NCBI GenBank assembly: GCA_964510225.1
Contig: CAZEAN010000034.1
Span: 1-50,985 of the forward strand
Reading direction: 5' to 3'
Length of the DNA: 50,985 bases
Source of the DNA: CAZEAN01 sp964510225
Lineage (GTDB): Bacteria; Planctomycetota; Planctomycetia; Isosphaerales; Isosphaeraceae
Both the position numbers and the translations under genes were made by a program. The first letter of the stretch is position 1; the number at the start of each line of letters is the position of its first letter. Shown one piece after another: positions 20,571 through 29,706 of this stretch. The notes under the pieces are model-generated. The model was not told where the DNA came from and made no database searches. It was given only the letters and a program-made list of their open reading frames with translations.

Positions 20571-22499
20571 ATGAGGGGATCTCGGGAAGGAACAGTTGTC
20601 GACTCGGTTCAGGTGCTTTTCGGTTCGGGCACTGCCGGAGGTGCTCCGGATGCGGAACTGTTGGAGGGGATCGCGTGTGGTCGCCCCGGTGCCGATTCCG
20701 CTTTCGAAGCACTCTTGGAGCGACATGGCTCTATGGTCTGGGCGGTCTGCCGAGGACTCATCGTGGATCGAAGCCTTGCCGAGGACGCGTTCCAAGCAAC
20801 CTTTCTAGCATTGATCCAACGCAGAGACTCGATCCGACTTCGAGGATCCCTTGCTCCTTGGTTGTTCTCAGTGGCACGCCGAGTGGCAAGGCGATCCCTC
20901 GCACGATCCAACCGGCTAAAGTCGCTGACTCAGGAAAAGAACGCCGAGCCGGTCGCGCCTCACAATCCCGCTGAATCCGCCGAGCGTTCAGAGATCCGTG
21001 GATCCGTACTCGATGAGATCGGCAAGCTCCCAGACCGTTATCGCCTTCCGATCCTCCTCTGCTACTTCGAAGGGTATTCCAGCGACCAAGCGGCCGATGA
21101 GCTCGGTTGGCCGGTCGGGACAGTGCGAGGTCGGCTCTCCAGAGCTCGTCGACTTCTGGGCGATCGATTGGAACGCCGAGGTCTTTCCTTATCGGTCGGC
21201 GCCGTAATCAGCTTGGTTCAGCTCGAATCGGCAAAGGCGGTCCCAGCATCCCTAGCGGCCTCTCTTCGATCTTTCGCGTTGACCGCTTGTCGAACCAGTA
21301 CTGTTGCTTCCGGAGCAGTTCCGGCAGCGCTGCTTGCACTTGCAGAATCAGGAGTCTCAACAGTGGCATCGACCTCTATCAAATTCGCTGTTGCTGGCCT
21401 CGTGATGGCCGGTACGGTTGCCCTCGGTATGGTGATGACTGCCTCCGCCCAATTCGGCGGCGGTGAAGGCCTTGGTGCTAGTGCTCCAGAACAGCCTAAA
21501 GGTGTGCAGTTTGAAAGAGGAGGACTAGGAGGTGGATCACTTCCGAGTCGTCCGGCTTCGTCCGTGAGCGCCGGGGCCGATGTCACGTTAAACGAAGCAC
21601 TGCGACGAATCGAAAAAGCGGGTAATGTCAAGATTGTTGCAGAACTGGACACCATTGACGAGTTAAACCGACCGTTGGGAAGTCCAATCAGCGTAGGAGG
21701 GGTGGAATCCGTTGAGGGAGTAAAGGTCGCTCTTCGATATGCGATCAGAGGGAGTTCCAACCTGGCCTATCGGTTCGAGAACGACAATCTCGTGGTTATT
21801 GAGACCAGAGAACAAGCCCGGATCAACGAGCTTCAAAACGAAATCGATCGCCTCAAATCTGAGTTAGAAGAGTCACAGAATCCTGGAGGTCAGCCACCAC
21901 CGGCGGATTTGAACGATGCGCAAGTCGGTATTAACGACCCTTCGAACCCTGACTCGATCCTCCAACCGGTCGAGGAAGCCAACGATCAGTTTCTGACTGA
22001 AACGATTGCCGCAGTGGAGGCGAAGTTTATCGAAAAGGCGTCTGAGGCAATCGAAATACAAGCCGTGATCGATGCCTGGAAACGAGTCGAAGCGCTCGAT
22101 TTGCACACCGAGAATGAAACATCTGAGACATCCACAGAGCTGAGCCTCTTCATACGGCAAATCAAAGAGCGGATGGTCGCCCGGCTCGAAGATTTCTCGG
22201 GTAGCTTTGAAGAAGCCGAATCCGGATTGGCACAACTACGGAAGGAACTCAAGGGATTAACGGCAATCCACGTGGCACTGGTCGGGGATCAATCCGAGTC
22301 GCATGCACAGCTCAGGATATCATTGTTGGTAGCGAAAGGTTTGATCATGGACAACAGATTTGGATTAGGAGGTGGATTAGGAGGACTCTCTTCGGTCGTC
22401 CTTACTGGCAAGTCAGGCGAGTCACAAGTCAATGCTCTTTTTGATGCACTTGGAATCTCTCCTCCTATGCCGTTCAGTACGAATGGTGGATTGCAGTAA
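20571..22499 (+). CDS. ECF sigma factor fused to membrane span and periplasmic domain
   Basis: 642 residues. Residues about 40-110 are sigma region 2 (FEALLERHGSMVWAVCRGL, AEDAFQATFLALIQRR) and 145-200 region 4 (LPDRYRLPILLCYFEGYSSDQAADELG, WPVGTVRGRLSRARRLL). A hydrophobic segment at about 271-292 should cross the membrane. Beyond it comes a Gly-rich linker, a region at about 335-420 resembling a secretin/TonB short N-terminal (STN) domain (VTLNEALRRIEKAGNVKIV), and a coiled coil at about 425-450, then unknown sequence. This matches the planctomycete-enriched ECF factors with long C-terminal extensions. How a tethered sigma factor is released is unknown; proteolysis is a reasonable guess. 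No anti-sigma gene adjoins. ATG with GAGG upstream. Confidence 0.85.
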   Translation: MRGSREGTVVDSVQVLFGSGTAGGAPDAELLEGIACGRPGADSAFEALLERHGSMVWAVCRGLIVDRSLAEDAFQATFLALIQRRDSIRLRGSLAPWLFSVARRVARRSLARSNRLKSLTQEKNAEPVAPHNPAESAERSEIRGSVLDEIGKLPDRYRLPILLCYFEGYSSDQAADELGWPVGTVRGRLSRARRLLGDRLERRGLSLSVGAVISLVQLESAKAVPASLAASLRSFALTACRTSTVASGAVPAALLALAESGVSTVASTSIKFAVAGLVMAGTVALGMVMTASAQFGGGEGLGASAPEQPKGVQFERGGLGGGSLPSRPASSVSAGADVTLNEALRRIEKAGNVKIVAELDTIDELNRPLGSPISVGGVESVEGVKVALRYAIRGSSNLAYRFENDNLVVIETREQARINELQNEIDRLKSELEESQNPGGQPPPADLNDAQVGINDPSNPDSILQPVEEANDQFLTETIAAVEAKFIEKASEAIEIQAVIDAWKRVEALDLHTENETSETSTELSLFIRQIKERMVARLEDFSGSFEEAESGLAQLRKELKGLTAIHVALVGDQSESHAQLRISLLVAKGLIMDNRFGLGGGLGGLSSVVLTGKSGESQVNALFDALGISPPMPFSTNGGLQ

Positions 22500-22528
22500 G
22501 CCAATTTTAGGCTACCCTCCGTCGGACT

Positions 22529-22564
22529 CCCGCCAGCGTATCCAAGCTAAGATGCGCTGGCGGG
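22529..22564 (+). terminator. Terminator after the fused sigma factor gene
   Basis: Perfect 10-bp GC-rich stem cccgccagcg/cgctggcggg with a 16-base loop, 29 bases past the stop, followed by ttcttg. It lies between this gene and the convergent PEP-CTERM gene and may serve both. Confidence 0.65.
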
Positions 22565-22592
22565 TTCTTGCAGACTTGCTTCGGGAACTCGA

Positions 22593-23300
22593 TCAACTGA
22601 GACGTCGGTGTCGGGCACGATAGAGCCCAACAAACACCAGGCCGAGACCACTGGCCGAGAGAATCAAGCCGGAAGGCTCAGGGATAACGGCAACAGAAAT
22701 TCCTGCGAGAAATGCTCGCCCCTGCGGATTGCCGGCATTGGTCCCAATAAATCGGATCTCGGTCAAGGTTTCGTCGCGGAAGGTTGGCGGGAGGATAAAG
22801 GTCTGGCGGTCGAGCCGAACGTTGCCACCGAAGTTTTCAGTCACGATTGCCGGGTCGTTGATCAGGTTATTAAAGCCACCGTTAAAATGGTCACGGATGT
22901 TATCGCCCTGGATGAGATCGAAGCTCACGAAAGCGTCGTCGTCTCCAACGAACTCAATCCGACCATTGGTGGCCCCAAACTGACCAAAAGCAGAGTTAAT
23001 TAACGTATAGATTGTCGTTGCACCGAAAATATCGGTATTAATTGTAAACTCTGAATTTCCGTTTGGTGTGAAGATAATTCCTAGGCTGTTGGGAGTCGCA
23101 CCGTTTGGAACGAGTTCGAACGAGACACCCCCGACGTCGAGCGTTGTTGGGGCGATCGGATAGTTTGCACCGTTGCTGAATGAACGCAGGTTTGCGTTCG
23201 TGAGGCCACTTAATGAAACGGGGATAGTCGAACCACGGCAATCGGTCATGACGCCAAGCAGAACCGATGTCGATATCATCAACGTGAAGAAACACTTCAT
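22593..23300 (-). CDS. PEP-CTERM sorting-domain secreted protein
   Basis: 235 residues: a signal peptide (about 1-24), a beta-rich body with PTTLDVGGVSFELVPNG and FVGDDDAFVSFDLIQGDN, and a C-terminal sorting signal consisting of IPEPSGLILSASG, a hydrophobic helix and basic RARHRR. Such proteins are processed by an exosortase and tied to exopolysaccharide secretion; no exosortase gene is in the window. ATG 23300 has GGAG at 9 bases. The ligand or role of the body domain is unknown. Confidence 0.85.
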   Translation of the reverse strand: MKCFFTLMISTSVLLGVMTDCRGSTIPVSLSGLTNANLRSFSNGANYPIAPTTLDVGGVSFELVPNGATPNSLGIIFTPNGNSEFTINTDIFGATTIYTLINSAFGQFGATNGRIEFVGDDDAFVSFDLIQGDNIRDHFNGGFNNLINDPAIVTENFGGNVRLDRQTFILPPTFRDETLTEIRFIGTNAGNPQGRAFLAGISVAVIPEPSGLILSASGLGLVFVGLYRARHRRLS

Positions 23301-23778
23301 CGTTCTCAACTCCAGGGAGAAAGAAAAGAGGCTGATTTCTGATGTGCACGGGAGCTGCCCAACTACCGGGCCGTAGTATACTAGTCCAGCGGTGGCACAC
23401 GGAATAAAGTGGAAGGGGAGACTCTAGACTGTGTTGTCCAAAATCAACATCTGCCGCTACTTGAAATGAATTGCATGACACCAGAGCATAAGAACGAATA
23501 GCCCCGTTCTCTGCCCCCCAATGCAATGAACACTCTGTGTGACCGACCACGCGCCCTGGTCTCGGTTTGCGAGACGAACAACAAGCAGTGCTCGGAAGGC
23601 AAATCCAGAACGATCTCATGAATGAGCGCCAAACTCTTGACCATTAATACGGGACGGCTCTTATAATCTGTGTTGATCCTTCGCGAAAACTTCCATTCGC
23701 ATATCGCCCCTCCATCCTTGAAACTCCCCCGTGCGTCCCTCGAACTCTGACAGTTTGGATGGTAGTCGTCGAGCGTCG
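23301..23778. other. Intergenic region with one promoter candidate
   Basis: 478 bases between the PEP-CTERM gene (leftward) and the EboD-like gene (rightward). Apart from the promoter candidate at 23637-23667 and a short palindrome tagtatacta near 23375, nothing was seen. Confidence 0.4.
23637..23667 (+). promoter_or_regulatory. Candidate promoter of the EboD-like/ceramidase/GT cluster
   Basis: TTGACC (23637-23642) and a consensus TATAAT (23662-23667), with a 19-base spacer, slightly long for sigma-70. Transcription would begin about 105 bases before ATG 23779. Confidence 0.4.
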
Positions 23779-24972
23779 ATGAGCCGTGCTAATCAGGATC
23801 ACGGTATCGTCACGACGTTTCATGCTCCATTTATGCATCGTCTTTTGTTTACCGATGACGTCCTTGGTGATGATTCCGAGGTCCTCATCGAGTCTTTGGA
23901 GCCGTCAGGGGATCGTCCCCCTCGGGTACAATTCTGGCTCGACGACTGCATTGTCGAGGCCAATCCTTCGCTCTTAGATCGCTTAGTCGGCCTGATTGAG
24001 CGTTCCCGAGGTCGCATCGAACCAGCTGAATCGATCGAGCTTGTTCCGGGTGGTGAGGAGATCAAGAACGACTTTCGGACCATTGAGCGGATACTCGAAG
24101 CAATCAACGCCGCCGATCTTGACCGTCGGAGCTATATGGTCGTCATCGGTGGCGGAGCCGTTCTTGATGCAGTCGGGTTTGCCGCGGCGACGGCACACCG
24201 AGGAATCCGGCTCGTCCGACTCCCGACAACGACCCTGGCACAAGGTGACTCGGGTGTCGGCGTCAAAAACGCCATCAATTTTTTTGGTAAAAAGAACTGG
24301 CTCGGTACGTTTGCCGTCCCTTGGGCGGTGATTAACGATGAGGCACTCCTCACGACCCTCTCCGACCGCGATTTCGTCGCTGGATTCTCTGAATCAGTCA
24401 AAGTGTCACTCCTAAAAAACCCTTATATTTTCGAAGAGCTTTGCCAGGTTGCAGATCGAATCCGTCGACGCGAAATGGATGCCGCGCGTCCGATCCTCCG
24501 AGCGTCGGTCCAGATGCACCTTGATCACATCACCAAAGGCGGAGACCCCTTTGAAGCCCTCGAAGCCCGGCCTCTTGATTTCGGCCACTGGTCAGCCCAC
24601 AAGCTGGAACCCTTAACCAATTTTGAAGTCCGGCATGGTGAAGCAGTCGCAATCGGAGTGGCGATCGATTCTGTTTACTCCTCCATGATCCATGGATTCC
24701 CTGCGGAGGATGCAGGACGGGTCCTCGATTGCTTATCCCGACTCGGATTCCAACTGGATCACCCCGCACTTGATGACGGTACTGAATTGCTCCAGGGTCT
24801 CGAGGAGTTCCGACAGCACCTCGGAGGGAGACTGACCATTACCCTCCTCCAGGGCGTCGGCGATCCAATCAATGTTCACGCAATCGATCCAACTGCGATG
24901 CTCCGCGCGATCAAGACCGTCCAGCAGTACCACCTAAAGCAACGAGTGAACGGCGATATTCAGATCAGTTGA
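23779..24972 (+). CDS. 3-dehydroquinate-synthase-like enzyme (EboD-type)
   Basis: 397 residues from ATG 23779 (a GTG at 23731 would extend it by 16). NAD-binding GGGAVLDAVGF is followed by RLPTTTLAQGDSGVGVKNAI, where LAQGD and the Asn-Phe-Phe-Gly-Lys-Lys-Asn stretch are as in the EboD group; metal ligands are suggested by the Glu of FSESVK, His of GHWSAHKLE and His of RHGEAVAIG. True AroB sits in the shikimate pathway; this divergent version more likely cyclises another sugar phosphate. None of the other ebo genes is adjacent. The ceramidase-like gene begins 32 bases later, so the two are probably one transcript. Assignment to the DHQS superfamily is firm, the substrate is not. Confidence 0.8.
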   Translation: MSRANQDHGIVTTFHAPFMHRLLFTDDVLGDDSEVLIESLEPSGDRPPRVQFWLDDCIVEANPSLLDRLVGLIERSRGRIEPAESIELVPGGEEIKNDFRTIERILEAINAADLDRRSYMVVIGGGAVLDAVGFAAATAHRGIRLVRLPTTTLAQGDSGVGVKNAINFFGKKNWLGTFAVPWAVINDEALLTTLSDRDFVAGFSESVKVSLLKNPYIFEELCQVADRIRRREMDAARPILRASVQMHLDHITKGGDPFEALEARPLDFGHWSAHKLEPLTNFEVRHGEAVAIGVAIDSVYSSMIHGFPAEDAGRVLDCLSRLGFQLDHPALDDGTELLQGLEEFRQHLGGRLTITLLQGVGDPINVHAIDPTAMLRAIKTVQQYHLKQRVNGDIQIS

Positions 24973-25004
24973 GAACGACGAGACGAAATCAAGGAGCACC
25001 AACG

Positions 25005-26363
25005 ATGACCCGGATTCTCTTCGCTCTGTTATTCCTAATCGGAACGGTTGCTCAGGCGGAGGAAGTGGTCAAGGTTGGCACTTTCGACATTGACGCCTCC
25101 CCCCCGATTGGGACGCCTATGGCCTACGACCCAACGAACGGGATCCAAGACCCACTCCACTGTAAGGGAATTGTCTTCGATGTACCCGACGGTCCCATCG
25201 TGATCGTCGCCATTGATTGGATTGGTGTCGGTGGTGGAGGTCAGACGGCGTTCAAGGAGGCGATAGCGGCGTCGGTCGGGACGAGCGTCGAGCGGATCGC
25301 AATCCATGCCTTACACCAGCACGACGCACCAACCTGTAATTTTGGGACTGCCGAAACGCTGATCGATTATGGAATCGACCCCAAAGAGGCTTACTTTGAC
25401 ACCGATTTTGCTCGGAATGTGATCAAGCGAGCAGCCGAAGCCGCCTCAATCGCAAAAGCGGAAGCAGTCCCGGTCACCCAGATTGGTGTCGGAAACGGAT
25501 TGGTAAAGCAAGTTGCATCGACCCGTCGAATCCTCGGAGAAGATGGTAAAGTCCGTGTCGTCCGCTACACAGCATGTAGGGATCCCGAAATCCGCGCCGA
25601 GCCTGCTGGAACAATCGACCCCATGGTCAAGCTCATCGCACTCTTCCATGAGGATCAGCCCGTCGTCGCGCTGACCTATTATGCTTGTCATCCACAGAGC
25701 TATTATCGCACTGGACTCGCGAGCTGTGACTTTCCTGGGCTCGCACGCAATAAACGTGAGGCCGAGACCGGAGTCCGTCATCTTCATTTTGATGGTGCAG
25801 GCGGAAATATCGGGGCAGGGAAGTGGAACGATGGGTCGCCTGCGAATCGTGCCGTGCTCGCGGATCACGTCGCGGAAGGAATGTCGATCGCCTGGGAAGA
25901 AGCGATGGTGTCACGGACTCCACTTACACCAACAGATCTGGGCTGGAATCTCATCCCTGTAGCATTACCCCCGGCGCATCATCTCACACTCGACGCACTC
26001 GAATCGACACTCCGCGATGAATCGCGAGCAATTACAGAACGGATCACTGCTGCACGCAAACTGACCTGGCTTCGTCGTTGCTTAGATGGTGACACGATCC
26101 CGGTTACCTGCCTAAGCCTCGGACAGGCACGCGTTCTTCACCTCCCTGGTGAACTCTTTGTTGAGTATCAATTGGCCGCCCAAGCATTTCGCCCTGATCT
26201 CTTCGTCGCGATGGCGGCCTATGGTGACTATGCTCCCGGGTATATTTGCACTGCTCATTCGTACTACCAAGGCGGCTACGAACCAAGCGAGCGGGCCTCG
26301 AACGTGAGCCCGCTAGTTGAAGCTCGATTGCTGGACGCGATTGCCCGACTCCTCCAGGATTGA
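25005..26363 (+). CDS. Secreted neutral/alkaline ceramidase-like protein
   Basis: 452 residues. Signal peptide at about 1-18 (ending AQA-EE). The mature protein starts VKVGTFDIDASPPIGTPM and has IHALHQHDAP, a histidine cluster like the metal-binding HxHxxP of the neutral ceramidase N-terminal domain, YYACHPQSYY, and LHLPGELFVEYQ near the end. Planctomycetes carry many of these; most are unlikely to hydrolyse ceramide and their substrate is unknown. ATG 25005 has AAGGAG at 9 bases, an excellent ribosome site. Second gene of the cluster with the EboD-like enzyme. Confidence 0.75.
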   Translation: MTRILFALLFLIGTVAQAEEVVKVGTFDIDASPPIGTPMAYDPTNGIQDPLHCKGIVFDVPDGPIVIVAIDWIGVGGGGQTAFKEAIAASVGTSVERIAIHALHQHDAPTCNFGTAETLIDYGIDPKEAYFDTDFARNVIKRAAEAASIAKAEAVPVTQIGVGNGLVKQVASTRRILGEDGKVRVVRYTACRDPEIRAEPAGTIDPMVKLIALFHEDQPVVALTYYACHPQSYYRTGLASCDFPGLARNKREAETGVRHLHFDGAGGNIGAGKWNDGSPANRAVLADHVAEGMSIAWEEAMVSRTPLTPTDLGWNLIPVALPPAHHLTLDALESTLRDESRAITERITAARKLTWLRRCLDGDTIPVTCLSLGQARVLHLPGELFVEYQLAAQAFRPDLFVAMAAYGDYAPGYICTAHSYYQGGYEPSERASNVSPLVEARLLDAIARLLQD

Positions 26364-26421
26364 TCAGGGAACAGCACCACAGTCGCCCTTCCCTTGTACC
26401 GTTAGGGCAATTGAATCCGCC

Positions 26422-27636
26422 ATGCACATCCTCTTTGTCCATCGCAACTTCCCTGCACAGTTTGGTCATATAGCCTCACACTTGGTCAGCCATCGAGGTG
26501 ATCGCTGTACATTCATCTCAGAACGACCGGCAGGGAATGTCAACGGCATCGAGTGTATACAGTACACAACGCAGGGTGGTGCGACTGTCAAGAATCACTA
26601 CTGTAGCCGGACGTTTGAGAACGCGATCTGGCATACCGACGCCGTCTTTCAGACCTTGAAGACGCGGCCCGACATACGACCTGATTTGATTGTTGGGCAT
26701 TCTGGCTTTGGCTCGACACTCTTCCTTCGTGAGCTTTATGGAAATACACCCATACTTAACTACTTTGAATATTATTATCATTTGGTAAACTCAGACATGG
26801 ATTTTCGACCTGATTTTCCCTCCAGCGAACAGAATCGACTGCGGGCGATGGCAAGGAATGCCATGCTGGTGCTCGACCTCGAGAACTGCAACCTCGGATA
26901 TAGTCCGACCACCTGGCAACGCGACCGATTCCCAAGCCGCTATCATGACAAGATCAAGGTGGTCTTCGATGGCGTCGACACGACCATCTGGCATCCCACA
27001 GACGTCCGAGATCGAACCATCGCAGGACATCAGATCCCTGGTGGCAAGAAAGTGGTGACCTACGCGACTCGAGGGATGGAGTCGATGCGAGGGTTCGACA
27101 TTTTCATGAAGGTTGCGAAGCGGCTTTGTGACCGACGCCACGACGTTGTCTTCGTGATCGCGGGGCAGGATCGGATCTGCTACGGCGGCGATCAGAACGT
27201 AATAGGTCAGGATTCCTTTAAGGAGTGGGTGCTCTCCCAGGATCAATACGACCTCTCTCGATTCCATTTTGTGGGACTGGTTCCACCAATTGAACTTGCG
27301 CGACTCTTTAGCCTCAGCGACCTCCACTTTTACCTGACGGTACCGTTCGTACTCTCTTGGTCTCTCATGAACGCGTTGGCGTGTGGAGCAACGGTGTTAG
27401 CATCGAACACGGAACCAGTCTGCGAGATGATCCGCCATCACGAGAACGGGTTGCTCGCCGATTTCTTCGATCTTGACCAAATGACTGACCTCGCGGAGTC
27501 AGTACTCGACCATCCCGATCGCTATGCCCACGTTGGCCCTGCCGGTCAAAAAATGATCCAAGAGCAGTACAGCCTTGACCACTGCCTTCCACAGCTTCTT
27601 GGGGTCTTCGAAGAAGCAGTTCAACAAGTTCTCTGA
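26422..27636 (+). CDS. Glycosyltransferase family 4 protein
   Basis: 404 residues, GT-B fold. The N-terminus MHILFVHRNFPAQFGH is a typical GT4 start. The C-terminal half has KVVTYATRGMESMRGFD, HFVGLVPPIELARLFSLSDLHFYL and LMNALACGATVLASNTEPVCEMI, the donor-binding loop. In that EX7E motif the first Glu is replaced (LMNALACG), a variation also found in other GT4 members. Cytoplasmic enzyme that moves a sugar from a nucleotide donor to an unknown acceptor. ATG 26422 lies 58 bases after the ceramidase-like stop; no strong ribosome site. Converges with the hydrolase gene, stops 3 bases apart. Confidence 0.85.
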   Translation: MHILFVHRNFPAQFGHIASHLVSHRGDRCTFISERPAGNVNGIECIQYTTQGGATVKNHYCSRTFENAIWHTDAVFQTLKTRPDIRPDLIVGHSGFGSTLFLRELYGNTPILNYFEYYYHLVNSDMDFRPDFPSSEQNRLRAMARNAMLVLDLENCNLGYSPTTWQRDRFPSRYHDKIKVVFDGVDTTIWHPTDVRDRTIAGHQIPGGKKVVTYATRGMESMRGFDIFMKVAKRLCDRRHDVVFVIAGQDRICYGGDQNVIGQDSFKEWVLSQDQYDLSRFHFVGLVPPIELARLFSLSDLHFYLTVPFVLSWSLMNALACGATVLASNTEPVCEMIRHHENGLLADFFDLDQMTDLAESVLDHPDRYAHVGPAGQKMIQEQYSLDHCLPQLLGVFEEAVQQVL

Positions 27637-27639
27637 GAT

Positions 27640-28662
27640 TCAAAGACGCATCAAGAATCGGTCCAGCCAGGTGTAGGCCGCCTCCTGTGCTTCACGAGGA
27701 AAGGAGTGGCCCTGTCGGTGGTTGTAAAATCCGAGAGAGCCAGGTCTATTGTAAAGCCCCCAGAGTGGCTGGCAGGTGTCGATGTACGGCTCACTGCGGG
27801 CACCGTCAGCCGAGTCACCACCGATAAGTAGGAAAGAACGGGGAGCGATCAGCGCGAGAATCTGAGCGTGATCGAGTGCAAATCCAGGCTCCCGGATTGC
27901 TGGACCGTGATACCACGGAGCATCCCAGTTCGAGAACGTAACGCCAATCCCCCCTTCACTCGAGACCGTCGCGCGGACCCGATCATCAAACGCAGCGAGG
28001 AATAGGACTTCTTTGCCACCGAGGGAATGACCGATGGCCCCGAGCCGATCGGAATCGACATCGGGTTCACGGGCAACCGCCTCGAGCGCACGTTGTGCAT
28101 CGAACCGCATCAGTTCAGTACCGGTTGCTCCAGGATAGCGATCCCTAAGCCACTCGACTGCGTCCAGATATTCTCCGGGTCCTCCTTCTTCCCAGAGAAA
28201 GCAGCGTGGGCAAATACATACATATCCACGACGCGCCAAGTGGAGTCCGATGTGCTTCTCCGTCGGACCTTCCAGTCCGGCAGGCTGCCTGATCGTGTAG
28301 TCCACAGTTGAATGGAGTACGACAACTCCGGGTCGCTGTCCTGCCGTTGCCGGATCTTCGGGGCGTAGTAAGTATCCCCCGATGAATCGATCGGGCTCCA
28401 CTGCAATCCGGATCTTCGTCCGAACCACCGGATAATCGCTCGGAGTAATCGGAGCTACACGTTCTGAATCCAGTTCTTCGATGGATGCTGGCTGCTCGGG
28501 TACGGGTATTTTACCCAAGAACAATCGCCAGGCTGCTTCTAGTTCCTTCCGTCGACGCTCCCACGCTTCAATCGTCTGAATCGGCTGGTGCTCGGCATCA
28601 AACAAGATTGGAGCGAACGGTTGGTCTTGCGGTTCTACTTGGTCTGGCCGAGATCTCATCAT
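27640..28662 (-). CDS. Alpha/beta hydrolase, dienelactone-hydrolase/acetyl-xylan-esterase-like
   Basis: 340 residues without a signal peptide, so probably cytoplasmic. The nucleophile motif GHSLGG holds Ser213; a likely acid is in LLIGGDSADG and the His is in RQGHSFP near the end. RPGVVVLHSTVDYT fits the strand before the oxyanion hole. The family covers esterases of plant-polymer side groups and dienelactone hydrolases. It lies 81 bases after hemC and is the last gene of a leftward run. ATG codons at 28662 and 28659. Confidence 0.8.
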   Translation of the reverse strand: MMRSRPDQVEPQDQPFAPILFDAEHQPIQTIEAWERRRKELEAAWRLFLGKIPVPEQPASIEELDSERVAPITPSDYPVVRTKIRIAVEPDRFIGGYLLRPEDPATAGQRPGVVVLHSTVDYTIRQPAGLEGPTEKHIGLHLARRGYVCICPRCFLWEEGGPGEYLDAVEWLRDRYPGATGTELMRFDAQRALEAVAREPDVDSDRLGAIGHSLGGKEVLFLAAFDDRVRATVSSEGGIGVTFSNWDAPWYHGPAIREPGFALDHAQILALIAPRSFLLIGGDSADGARSEPYIDTCQPLWGLYNRPGSLGFYNHRQGHSFPREAQEAAYTWLDRFLMRL

Positions 28663-28743
28663 GCAGCACCGTTGTAGTTTCGTCCGACGTTCCTTGAAGT
28701 TGATGCGGAGGTCGATGTGGGAAAGGCGGAAATCGCCTTGGTT

Positions 28744-29706
28744 TCAATTCGAGCGACGGAGTAACTCAGCTGCCCCCTGCGCAAGAAGGCGCCCCGCGGC
28801 AATCTTGCCCAAGCCTTCAGGATCAGTTTGCAAGCCGACTTCCTTGACTGATAATTTCGTCGTCCCTCCGGGATCAAGAACGACGGCATCAATCACCAGC
28901 TTTCCAGACTCCGTGTCTTGATGGTCGCGTGCCCAGCCCGCCATTGGGAGCATGCAACCGGCTTCAACGGCCGCAAGACAGCTACGCTCGGCAAGCACCG
29001 CTCGGTGAGTTGGGGCGTCATCAAGAATCTTTAGCAATTGTTGCGTTGTCTCATCATCGGCTCGGCATTCGATACCGAGCGCACCTTGTCCGACCGCCGG
29101 GAGAAAGCCCGGAGGATTGAGTAGCTCAGTGATTTCAGCGTCAAGTCCAAGGCGCCTCAGGCCAGCTTCAGCAAGGATCACTCCATCGCATTCGCCACTC
29201 TTCGCTTTGTCGAGTCGTGTTTCCAGATTTCCACGGATCCCGACGACTTCGAGATCAGGGCGGAGGTGGCGGAGCTGGGCTTGTCGTCGCAAAGAACCGG
29301 TCCCGATTCGCGATCCGGTCGGGAGCGCTTCGAGCATCCGATGGATTGGCGCGATCAGCACATCAGCAACGGCTTCACGAACAGGTACCGCAGCGAGGAT
29401 GAGACCCTCTGGTCCCTTCGTCGGTAGATCCTTGAGACTATGGACCGCAAGGTCAACGGTTTGATCAAGCAAGGCACGCTGAATCTCTTTCGTGAAGAGC
29501 CCGGTCCCTCCAGCGATCGACGCTAATGGCGAATTTCGATCGCGGTCACCACGTGTCCTGATCTCAATTAGCTCGACCTTGAGTCCTTTGTGCAGACCTC
29601 GGAGTTGCTCTGCGACCCATTCGGCCTGCCAACGTGCGAGACGGCTCCCTCGAGTTCCAATCCTCAGGAGGGCTTGATCATGACCATCGGTCGAATTCCG
29701 AGTCAT
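28744..29706 (-). CDS. hemC: Porphobilinogen deaminase (hydroxymethylbilane synthase)
   Basis: 320 residues. Joins four porphobilinogens into hydroxymethylbilane in haem biosynthesis. Family marks: RIGTRGSRLARWQAEWV at the N-terminus, HSLKDLPT with the catalytic Asp93, SLRRQAQL, and Cys251 in AVEAGCMLPMAG, the dipyrromethane attachment site (usually EGGC). The ATG at 29706 overlaps the stop of the preceding ComF-type gene by four bases (ATGA), pointing to translational coupling. No other haem genes are nearby. Confidence 0.96.
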   Translation of the reverse strand: MTRNSTDGHDQALLRIGTRGSRLARWQAEWVAEQLRGLHKGLKVELIEIRTRGDRDRNSPLASIAGGTGLFTKEIQRALLDQTVDLAVHSLKDLPTKGPEGLILAAVPVREAVADVLIAPIHRMLEALPTGSRIGTGSLRRQAQLRHLRPDLEVVGIRGNLETRLDKAKSGECDGVILAEAGLRRLGLDAEITELLNPPGFLPAVGQGALGIECRADDETTQQLLKILDDAPTHRAVLAERSCLAAVEAGCMLPMAGWARDHQDTESGKLVIDAVVLDPGGTTKLSVKEVGLQTDPEGLGKIAAGRLLAQGAAELLRRSN

